The notes below the pieces were generated by a model. That model worked only from the letters and a program-made list of their open reading frames with translations. It was not told the origin of the DNA and ran no database searches. This document shows positions 23,047 to 35,100 of a stretch of DNA of 64,000 nucleotides, piece by piece. The stretch comes from Reticulitermes speratus (Eukaryota > Arthropoda > Insecta > Blattodea > Rhinotermitidae): positions 25,386,406 through 25,450,405 of the forward strand of contig JAJKFL010000004.1 in assembly GCA_021186555.1 (NCBI GenBank), written 5' to 3'. Position 1 is the first letter of the stretch; each line of letters starts with the position of its first letter. The position numbers and the translations under genes were made by a program.

Positions 23047-23157
23047 TCAGAGACAGTATCGCTTGGCAACACTATGTGCAGTCAAGTCACGTTCATCTGC
23101 ATGTATGGCACTGAACTGTACCAGTATAAGTTCATATGTCACAATGGTTGCAGCCAC
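23047..23157 (-). CDS. Receptor A terminal exon (TM7)
   Basis: 111 nt including the TGA stop, phase 0. The acceptor is AGGTGGCTGCAACC-proximal CAG at 23160-23158. It encodes [20 protein letters not shown] and a 17-residue tail. It contains the complete TYxxxxxQF signature. Confidence 0.86.
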   Translation of the reverse strand: MAATIVTYELILVQFSAIHADERDLTAHSVAKRYCL

Positions 23158-26100
23158 CTGGAATGAAAGAAGTTAGTGACACAGTTTAATGGATCAGTTC
23201 TTACGGCGTCTGCTATTTCTATACCATTAGCCGTCTAAGAGAATAAAAGAATCAAACTAAAAAACATTTGGATTCATGAAGCAACATGATATAAATCTGT
23301 GTGACATAGTAAGTTCATATTTTAAAATTATTCAGTGCAGGCTATGAGACAAGGACAAGCAATTATTACAAACTACTCATAGAAATTGGGCACACGGTGG
23401 TGCAGTTGGTTGAGGCACTGTGCTACAAGCCAGAAGGTTGTGGGTTCAATTCCAGATGGTATCATTGGAATTTTTCTTTGACATAATCCTTCCGGCCGCA
23501 CTATGGCCCTGGGGTTGACTTGGCCTCTAATGAAATGAGTAGCAGGAATATTTCCTTGGGGGTAAAGGTGGCTAGTGCGTAGGTCTGACAACCTTACCAC
23601 CTTCATGTGCCGATTGTCTAGAAATTCTGGGAGCCTCAACCTCCTGGAACCCCCAGGACCTGTCTAGTCCTCTACAGGGATTGCTTTACCTTTACTTATA
23701 GAAATGACTATGCTTTCAAATGAATATCAGCAGAATAAAAGAAACTGCATGAATAACCATTTTATTACCTTATACACTGCCCCCCTCCCCCCATGCACAT
23801 GCACACGCACACACACCATTTTCAATAAATATTATACTGATAAGGTGTATGAAGTACATGAACGTTATAAGATATGAGTACAGTAAACCAACAAACACTA
23901 CCCCCACAATTAACATTATTCCTTTCTAATAAAATTATGTTGTCACATTCCATGTGTATGTAGGTATTATTATAAAATGTCTCTTAATAATCCAACAAAA
24001 ATTAGATGTACAGTTTCTAGATGTAATATATCTAAACCTTAATTGGAACAAACCTTGAGAAGAAGTGTGCGTTTCACAGAAAATAAGTTGAGTCCAGTGA
24101 GAGCAATTTCATATGTTGTCACCTGTTGCAGGAATCTCTGCACCTGCAAATAATTTATGTTCCCTCTTTAATATTTAATCTTAGCAAAGTGATAGCTAGC
24201 TGAAGGCCTATGGACTACAGTAGCTTCTGGGACAATTTGGATAAGATTGCAACTTATGTTGAAGTTTTTGCATAAACAGAACTGGCAGCTATGTATTTCC
24301 ATTCATGAATTTAACACAGAATTTATGAACTGTTTGGGATGATAATGGATACCTATGAATATCCTAAATAACCACTCCAAAACATGAACACAAAATCATG
24401 TCTGACTGCAAATATTTACATCCTTATTAGTGGTTTTCGACCTATGGATTTGCACAGCTAGAAGCCCTTAATTATAAATGTGCTATATTTTATCTCTCAC
24501 TGAAAAGTAATGAATACTTTTAGTAGTAATATGCACACCGCACACACTAATGCTCACATTTATGTTAGTGGACCACTGACAGGTGTTTCAGAAAAGTGGG
24601 TATCAGAGTCAGGAGGGGGGAAAAAATCTGCTTTAGATGACTGATTTTACAGCTCATGGTAAAGGTAAAATTGGGCCTGTCCATGCCATGAAGGGATACA
24701 GGAGGAGTAGGGGATAGCACTACTCATTCTTAATCTTGGCACTAGTTAGAGGTAAGAGGTCAGCTTCTCACCCCAACCACTTTACCCCCAGCAGAAATAA
24801 CCCCCCAGTGCCCATTAAATTGGAGGCTGGGTAGGCCTCATAGGCAGTCTGGACATTTTGAAATAAAGAAAAATCTCTTGGCCATGCCAGGAATCAAACC
24901 CTGGATTGTCCAGCCAGTAGCCTAGTCATTTTATGGCTCAAGATAGGTTGAATATCACTTGCTGCAGATGGATGAGTATTGTTAATTCATTTACTATGAA
25001 TGGAACTATTTCCATACCTCTTTAGAGAAGCTGGTTGCAGGTACAGAGTACAGAATTTTCCTGACTTGAGAGCTTTGTTCATTGATACTTGCTGCTGAAA
25101 GGGACACCGCAACTATGCGTAGGAGTACGTATCCAAAAGACAGACAAAAGTACACCATCTGTACTGCATTCTGTGGTAAACTGTGAAAAAGTTAAAACAG
25201 TACAGCTCCAACGAAAAGTAGTGCTTTTATTGAGCAAATATTATGAGGTGAATTAAAACAGTTTTTACATATACATTACTAGGAACCAAACTGAAATAAT
25301 GAAATTGTGTATTTGCAATGGCAGTTTTATGAACACAACTTTATTATTATTATTTAGTGCTATGGGCTGCACACTTATGGCTTAAACAACTGCTAAACAA
25401 TGCAAGAAGAGTGGCCATAGACCCCTTTTGCATTACAAACTCTTTATGATCACTTAGCAACATGACCAGACACAGAACAAAGCAAAGGGAGAAGTGGCTA
25501 TCACTTTATGAAAGAGTTTTATATATAAGATTAGTCTAGACTTCATTGTGGTCTAACAGTTTTAATACTGGAGCTGATCAGATCTCTACTACGTAATTGT
25601 ACAAGAAACATTGTCATTTAATTCAGCACAATATATTTTATTAACTTTGATTTCTCAAGTGATACTACATTAGTAGTCACTTCAGTGCATTGTATTCCTA
25701 CATTCCTGAGTGGTAAGTGTAGGTGACCGGTACTTAATGCACTGGATGAACTCATATGGCATATACAGTAACAAATCTGTAAAAAGAAAGTAATTTTTTA
25801 TATAAAGATAAATAATGTTGAATGAAATTTAAAACTGTAAAAAATAGCATACATAATGAAGTCTCTCACAGTTCCCTGCTCAAATGGTGAATTTTACTAT
25901 GTACTGTCTCCCCAAGGATTAGGGTCACCATTGGCTGACATAGGCACTTGTGGTTCTCAAATAAAAAGAGATCTCACGTTCGACTGCTGAGCTATTTGTA
26001 TGTGGTATGCAAAACTTTTCTGTAACAGTAATACAGTATGTTACAAGAGCACTTACATTGCTTATGGCAAGTCAGTGTCATGCTCCACCAAGAAAGCCAA

Positions 26101-29100
26101 CTCCCCTCCAGTCATTTTTGTTTGTGTTAGTATACTGACCTAAGTCCCCTCCAGTGGCTTTGTTTGTGGCAGTTACTAACCGAACACCCCACCTGTCACT
26201 TCTGCTGTTGGCAGTATACTGACCTAACTCCCCGTCAGTGGCTTTGTGGCAATTACAGGCAGTCCCCGACTTTCATACGTAATTCATTCCTGAAAGTCAA
26301 GCAGTAGACTTATATGTTATGGAGCATGGGTTTGTTCCCATTGCTTAAAAAATTCCTATTTATGGGCGACAAACAAAACAGTTGTACCAACAATTATGGT
26401 ACAGTCATGCATGAACTCAGCCAAAGGTAATTGTTAACGTTCCTGCCAACACACAAGGGAATATCCTCCACACTTTGATGGCTATATAAGGGATGGCCAA
26501 TGAAACTCATACTTCCTATGCCATTGGTAGCCTTAACAACATTTATAAACATCTTCATACGTCTACTGCTGTGAGAACACAGTGGTCACACAGCACTGTT
26601 AACTCGTGTGTAGATGTTCTTCATATTGCTAGTAGCGTGAATTACACCCGATTGAAGATGAGGAGTGTTTTGAAATTCCTTCCTGAAATGTAGAGCTGAG
26701 TCCCAAACAGTAGCTGATTTTCATGCTGAGAAAAAGTACTGTCTGATGGCATCTTACCAACTTTCTTGAAGAACTGGTCAAGAGAAAGTTGAACACTATC
26801 CTTGGCTGACAGACGGTGCACTGTGCGATAGCTCAAAATGTTTGTTTGTCAGCTGTGTACGAAAGTCCAAATTTGATGTACAAAAGACGGATTAGGAGTA
26901 AGAATTTATAATATATGAAAGTGTGGGTTGTACGAAAATCAAGAAGCGCCTGTACTAACCTGACTCACTATCTGTGACGTTTGCTTGTGGCAGTATACTG
27001 ACCCATCTTCCCTCCACTTGCTTTTATTTGTGCCAGTACAGTGACCCAATCCAATCTCCCTCCAGTCACTTTTGTTTGTGTCAGTATACTGACCCAACTC
27101 CACTCCAGTCCCACAAAACATACAGAACCAAGTACAATTCCATTTGATGTATGTAGTACTTACTGTAAGCTATTGAATAACTGTATGCAAACAGTGTAGA
27201 GGTTATTAGCAAATGAAAGAAACACAATTTTTGACATACAGGAGTCAACTCTCATAACTAGGCAAGAGAGTGTATTGTAATCTTCACGCATCTGATGCCA
27301 GAATCTTGGTGGAGTAGGCTGCAACAACCAGACACACAAGTGAAATTATGAAAATCAGACAGAGCCAGATACTGGAAATACACAGATTAAATTGAAGAAA
27401 ATGAGTTTGTGTCAGCATGAGTTTTGTGTGCCTGTGTGTTCATATCAAAGGGTCCTTATTTTATGAAGTTCTGTTTGAAATTCCAACTTCATGGCCTTGT
27501 ACATAGAAGGTAATCTGATAGATTGGTATGTAAAGAAATGGTAAGGATTATGGGAATGTAGGAAAAGATATTCTGTAAATGTAGTAGCTCTAACAACTTA
27601 ATATTATTCATTCCGTACATTTTAACTTTATATTTAAAGTCCAACACATGTACAATTCAATCACACTATTTGTGCACTTTCACCGTCCTTGTGCAATTTT
27701 TCTTTGGTGTTCTTGTATTAATAGATTTATTTTGCCTGTCTGGCATTTATAAACTTAATATTATTCATTCCGTACATTTTAACTTTATATTTAAAGTCCG
27801 ACACATGTACAATTCAATCACACTATTTGTGCACTTTCACCGTGCACGGTGAAAGTGCACAAATAGTGTGATTGTATTGTACATGTGTTGGACTTTAAAT
27901 ATAGCTCTAACAACATTTCACATCACACTTTAAATTTTGCATTGTTTAGTCATTCATTTATTTATTTATTGTTCATTCATTCTTATTTTCTTTTGTGAAC
28001 CTTCCTCACTGCCTAACACGGGATTGTAACATTATAAATAACCAAATGGATTTGCCGTGACTGTGGAAGATGCCTTGTAACAGTCTGTGTTGCTCATCTC
28101 CTGGTTTGAGTCTCATTAATGGACAGTGATGGAGTGTGCCCTTTTTTCAGTGACACATTTGCATGCTGAGACATGTATAATGATAAAAAATTATAAATAC
28201 AGCGAATTTGTTGAAAAAGGGATACCTTTCCTTGAACTGACTGTAAGCATCTGTTGAGCTGTCGGAACTTGTCAGCCAGTGCAACACTCATTAGTACAAT
28301 GAAGAGGTCCATATAAGTCCAAGCAAAGGCACATAACACATTGATGAGGAACACGATTACACCATTCCAGAGCGAACAGGGGATGTAATCATACACGTGT
28401 GGGAAACTATTGAAGAAGTAGGTGCATATACCATCCATCCCATCTTCTATTGCACACAACACTGCTAGGCGGATTACTCGAACATGTGAAAAGATGTGTT
28501 CAACTGCAACACAATGCATATGGTGTATGTACTGTATTGTAGTATATTTAACAATCCTGTCAATAATTCACACTATAAGGCATCAAATGACAGGACAATG
28601 ACTAATGAACTGGAAAGGATGTGGAAAAGGGCAGTCATAATCTATTTAAGGTACTGTCCCAGTATCTGCCTGGAAAGACTGAGGAAAATCACAAAACCCT
28701 AAGTCACAATGGTTGGTGTCCTGGCTATAATTTGAAACAGGTCTTCTTTTTTAGCACTATGGCCCTTTAAGTTTGGCCCTGGCTTCCCTCATGACAGATG
28801 CCCATTCTCTTCTATCCAAAGCTCTTGTTCTCCATCTTTTCACATCCAGGACATTGCCGACTCTCTGGACCAGGACATTGCCGACTCTCTGGATAATGGA
28901 TACAGGGTAGACGCTATTGTAATAGATTTTTCGAAGGCTTTCGATTTAGTTCCTCATGATCGGCTGCTTGCGAAAATTGCGGCCTCGGGCGTGGATTTTA
29001 GGGTAGTTGTATGGATAAAAGAATTCCTTTTGGGTCGTACGCAGAGAGTCAGGGTAGGAGGGCAATTATCAGAGGAGGTCAGAGTAACGTCAGGTGTACC

Positions 29101-32100
29101 GCAAGGAAGTGTATTGGGCCCACTTCTGTTTCTAGCGTACGTTAATGACATTTGGAGGAACATTGACTCAACTATTAGACTTTTCGCAGACGACTGTGTA
29201 ATATATAGGAAAATTGTAAATAAAAATGACATAAAAACGTTGCAGATAGATCTGGACAGACTGGGGGAATGGGCGGTAGAAAATGAGATGAAAATAAATG
29301 CAGGTAAAAGTAAGGCAGTTAGTTTCACGAGAGCCCGGGCGAAGGATCCACTAAGTTACTCTTTACGGGACGAATTAATTCCAGAAGTGAGCAGTTGTAA
29401 ATACTTGGGAATAATCTTACGCAGCGATTTAAGCTGGACTGACCAAGTAAATTACACGGTGAGAAAAGCTTGGAAGGCATTTCATTTCATAATGCGTATT
29501 CTCAAAAAGGGAAATAGTAATACTAAAAGCTTAGCCTACACGTCACTAGTGCGTCCGATTCTTGAGTATGGGGCTGCGTGCTGGGATCCATACAGGGAGG
29601 GACAGATAAATGCGTTAGACCGGGTACAACAGAAAGCGGCTAAATTTGCAAATTATACGACCGATTTGAACTGGGAAACTTTGGCGCAGCGCAGAAAGAC
29701 AGCACGCTTATGTGCTCTCTTCAAAGCATACACTGGCGAACGGGCTTGGAAGGCTATAGGTGACAGACTACAAAGGCCACACTATCTGAGCAGGGTTGAT
29801 CATAATCGGAAAATTAGGAACAGGAAGCAAAGGACGGATATCGGAAAATTCTCCTTTGTAAATAGGACCATCCAACTCTGGAACAAACTACCTGCAGATG
29901 CTTTAGGGACTTTCCCTTGTAAGCCGAGTACTTTTAGGAAGAGGGTTAGGAAAGTGATAAGTGAAGTGAAGTGAAGGGTATAGAGGGTGGGGAAAAATAT
30001 CTATTAAGACAGTGAAGTGAAGTGAAGGGTATAGAGGGTGGGGAAAAATATCTAATAATATAGTGAAGTGAAGTGAAGTGAAGTGAAGTAAAGGGAGGCA
30101 AAACGGGGAATGCCGTGATGTGTATATAAGCGTAGTGAAGTGATGGTGCAGTTGAAATGTGTGTGTATCATTTTTTGAAAACATGGAATTTTATTTTTGT
30201 ATAGTGTTTGACTCATTGCTTGGTATACGAAATTACTTTTAACTCTGATTCTTTTACGTTAGGTTTTAGGTTAGGCTTAACAACTCTTTCTTTTTGCAGT
30301 ATGTGTGTTTTGTTGTTTTTGTATTATTTAGTTTGTGGGGTTGTTTTTTTGTAATGTGCGTGTGTTTTGTTTGTATTGTGTGTGGGTGTTTTTGTAAGGT
30401 GTGGATGTTTTTGTTAAGGAGTGGATGTTTTTGTTAAGGTGTGGATGTTTTTGTAATGTGTGAATGGTGTTCTAATGTGTGTACTTGTATTTACTGTATG
30501 TATTGTTTTGTAATTGTGTATAGTTTGTATTGTATTGTTACTTTTATGTTGTTACTTTTATATGTCCAGTTGTATTGTGTGTACTAGTGTAAGGACTACT
30601 GCCACCGGGTGAAAACCCAATTGCAGTAAGTAATAATAATAATAATATTCCTCAAGTCCAATTCAACATCCATCATTCATCCAGCTTAATGTATGTCTTC
30701 CTTTTTTCTCCTTCCTCCTGGTTTTCCTTCCAGTAACTTCTCTAATGCCCTTTCACCATCCATTCTTGAAATATGCCCAAGCCATTCCAATCTATGCACT
30801 TTAATTACAGTTACAATATCTGGATATTTAAATTCATTATAAATTTATTCATTCATTTTTATTCTCCACTAACCATTTTCATATGTTGGCCCATATACTT
30901 TTCTCAAGATTTTCCTACCCCATGTCATTAAGGCTCTTTCCACTTTATTTGTTAGGGCCCATGATTCGGCAGCATAGGTCAGAATTGGTCTTACTGTTGT
31001 TTTATATAGAGACCTACTCTTTATGAGTGAGTTATATATCTTTTCTTTAGTATATGTCCTAGTGCATGGTGACATTTAGTATCAGCAATAATTCTTGCTT
31101 TTATCTCTGTTTCAACCTCATTTGTGTATATTACCAAGGAGCCTAGGTATTTAAATATTTCTACATTTTCATATCTCTGTCAATTTATTTCAATTCCTTC
31201 TGGTTTATTCCCATTTTCTTTCTATTAATCATATATTTTGTTTTCAATGCTTTTATGGTCAAGCCAATCTGTGATATTACACTTGTCATATCCTTCACTG
31301 TTTCTGCAGTATGTTTCACTGTACATCCCAAAACTACCACATCATCTGCATATAAGAGGCACTGCCATGTTCTATTAAATATTGTTTTTCCTGGGTTCGT
31401 TTTCACATTCCTTATAAGCTTCTTCATACACAGATTTGTGAGTGTGGATAATGCACCACCTTGCCTCAGTCCTACAACAGTTTCAAAACTAGGTGACACC
31501 TTTCCTTGGATTTTAATCTTGTTACTGGTCTTTTTCAAAGGCATCTTTACCTGTCTAATTAACTTACTGGGTATTCCAAACTTTTTCATAATTTCTACCA
31601 ATGGATCTCCATTAATACTATCATATGCTTGTTTGTAATCATTATATAGCTGATGAATATCCACATTATATTCATAGGATTTCTCTAAGCTCATTCTCAG
31701 ACTGAATCGGCTATAGACCAACCTCTACAAAAACCACATTGCAAATCACCCAGTACTATATTTAGCCACTAATTGTGTAAACATTTGTGGGCTGGGATAG
31801 AGTAGCCGGTATAGCGACTTGCTACAGGCTGGACGGTCCAGGGAGAGAATCCCTGGTGGGGGGCGAAATTTTCCGCGCCCGTCCAGGCCGGCCCTAGGGC
31901 CCACCCAGCCTCCTGTACAATGGGTACCAGGTCTCTTTCCTGAGAGTAAAGTGGCCAGGGCGTGGCGTTGACCACCCACCCCTGTCTAGTGCTGAGGTTA
32001 AAGAAAGAATAGAGCTATACCTATACTCCTTCTCTGGGCCTTCATGGCCTGTTACAGGGGAAAATTTACCTTTGTGTAACATTTTATGTTACATTCAGGA

Positions 32101-35100
32101 GTGAAATTCCTCAGTAGTTATTACATTCCATCTTGTTACCGTTTTTATACTTGTATATTGGGTATATGATGGCACTGACCCACTCCACTGGCATTTGTTC
32201 TTCCTTCCACACTCTCTCCATCAGTATATAGATCTTTCTTCACAACATCCTGTCTCCACCTCTAACTAACTGTGCTGTTGTTGAGTCTTCACTTGTTGCC
32301 CTATCATTCAAGCTATCTTATGACAGTTCAGACTTCTTGTATGGAAGGAGCTCAAATATCCTGCTCTGGTCCAAAGTAGACCTTTTCTTCTGGTATAATT
32401 CCCTTATCTAGGGGATTAAGCAATTATTTGAAGTAGTCTGCCCATACTTAAAGTATACCTTTCTCATCTCCTACTGTGACTCCATGTTTATTTTTACAAT
32501 GGGAAGTTTTTGTGAAAATGCTCCCTAATTTTGCATTTTCCTTCATAGAATTTATGTGAGTCATTATTTTTTAACCTCTTCTGTAATTCCTGCTCTTCAT
32601 ATTCTTCTTCCTCATACAGATTAATTTTCCTTCTTTTAGTGCATTCCTGTAACCATGTATATTGGCTCTGTTTTCTCTTTGCAGCATTTTTGTGCATGCA
32701 GTATTACGTGCTTCTAAAGCATCCTTACATTCATCATCAAACCTTAATCTCTTATCTTCTAGGGATAAAATCCTAGGGTGTTCGCTGCTGTTTTAAATAC
32801 TGACTGTTTAATATGCATCTGTGTGGTCTCTATGGTCTGTTCTTCAGTATCTGATTTTTCTAAATATTCTTCAATCTCCTTTTTATATTCCCATGCAGTG
32901 AACACATGTTTTAATTTGTCAGTGTTATATTTAATATTTTTCTCTCCTTTTGTCTTTCCAAATCCTTCTACACCTTAGAGGAATATTTTAGCCAGGGATA
33001 GCTCCTTGGATAGTCATGACTACATTGTCATATTTTACCTTATTATCATGTATATATATTTTAATATATTGTATTATGTTTTATACATATATTGTAAATG
33101 TTATGTAGGTATAAGTAATGCATAACAACTAAATTTTATGTGCATGATTTTATTTCCTATTGTATTTATATGCATTGTTTAGATGACGCCGATTATAGCA
33201 AGTTCATGTTGTGTGACACGTTCTGTATCCAATGGCTTTTGCCTTGTATGGATGTGCTGGAATGTGTAATAAATACAATACAATACAATACAATGGCTGC
33301 AATCCTCTGTCATAATTTCACTTTCACCATATAATGATCGCTATCATGGTCAGCTCCTCTACATGATTTGACATCTATAATGTCAGTGGTATGACGAGAA
33401 TCAGTCATAACGTGATCAATCTGATTAACAGATAAACCATCTGGTAATCTCCATGTTTTTAGGTGAACACTTTTGTGTTGCAGCAGTGTGCTTCTGACTA
33501 CCATGCTCCTGGCCATTGCAAAATCCATCATCCTCCATCCACTCTCATTTTTCTACTTGTGCAAGCTATATTTTCTGACATTTGGTGCATAACCATATTC
33601 CTTATCCACTTTCACATTAAAACCTCCCATGACTATCTTTACATTATGTTTTGGAGCTTTTAAATACAGTCTTTCCAAATTATCGTAAAATGCGTCCTTG
33701 CATTCTTCACCCTTCTCTTCAGTTGGGGCATTTATGCATATTATTGTTATATTAAAAAATTTCCCTTTCACTCTCAATGAGCACGGCCTTTCACTTTCTG
33801 AGTGAAAATCCGTGATAAGGCATTTATAATTTTTGTGAATTATAAATCCTGTTCCAAACACTGACTGCTGTTTATTTCCACTATAGCATTGTAAAGTCAC
33901 AAGAATAAAAAATTTCACTCCCATGCCATCTGACCACCTGTATTGCTGTTATAGCAACTTGATACTTATGTAGTTCGTCTTTTAACTTTATAAATGCTCC
34001 GATTCTGTTTAAGCTTAAAAATTCCACATAATCAGATTCATATCCTTTCCTTGTCTGCAAGGTCTTGTAAGTTCTTTTCTTATAATCATTTCGGCATCTT
34101 TCTTTGTGCTTCTCAACGTTTCCAGAATGAAGTTGTTAGCCTCATGCCCAACCCCCAACCTGGAGGGCCAGGCTTTGAGTTTGGGGTGTGTTCCCCAAGG
34201 GAGGTTGGCAAATGCCTACCTTCCCCCTCATTGTTGGACACTTTGTCTGGCACCTCTGCTGAGACTTGTCCAGCTTGGGTGACCCCACCAGTAGATATTC
34301 GAATCAGGTGCCTCCCAGCTAAGAGTCCAAAGTGTTACTGTTTCAGCCAACTTCTTCAGTCACATTACATAATAAGATCCTGTTGCAAGAGTAAATGAAC
34401 TGGAACAAATTGTGCTAGAAATTTAACAAAACTGACCTAATTAAGCAATAAATGATCTTTGAACCACCTGCTTCTAAGTACCTGATTCAAAACAATTAAA
34501 AATCACTTCATTTACTACAGCAGAAATCATCTGGGACTATTCAAATCTGGTATACTTTCATGCTGTTGGAATGCTGAAGCACAAAAGTACATTTTTAAGT
34601 TCCACTTCATGATACAATTAATACTTGAAACTGCAAGTGAAATATATCCATCAATGTACTCTCACTGTTGCATGTAGTGTTCTCTTCCAAATAAAGGTAT
34701 GTATTACCATGCTCTTTTAAGCAGTATTTCTAAATTACATATCCATGGTCCTATTTATACAAATATTAGTTTCTGAGTACACACACAAATGTTGGCTACC
34801 TTGTATATGTTCAGAGTTAAGTTAAACGCAGTTTGCATTCAATCACTATACTTGTATGAAAAATAAAAATATTGGTTACATACTGAAGGCTGCAGACAGG
34901 AACATCGCTATTATTACATTGACTTTGTGATGATGATGATGATGGTGAGGGTAGCCATGATGTGCAAGGACACTCTCCACCTGCTCCCATCTATGAGCTA
35001 GAGCTGGCCAATGACGTGCTAGCAGCAGGAAAAGTAGCATTCTGCTGAATGAGCAGCCATAGAATACAGAGCATTCTGGGGACATATAATGCAAATAATA

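Larger units (their letters stand above)
30650..33950 (-). mobile_element. Decayed endonuclease-RT LINE (RTE-like) with nested insertions
   Basis: On the minus strand an apurinic endonuclease domain ([13 protein letters not shown], then [22 protein letters not shown]) lies at 33924-33553. [12 protein letters not shown] (33531-33310) follows, then a basic linker (32697-32494) and an RT with DYKQAYDSI and [11 protein letters not shown] (31721-31185). The tail is [16 protein letters not shown] (31075-30869). Frameshifts and stops break it into pieces. A family 1 SINE and a LINE 3' end are inserted in it. It lies in the intron between receptor A exons 3 and 4. Confidence 0.72.
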
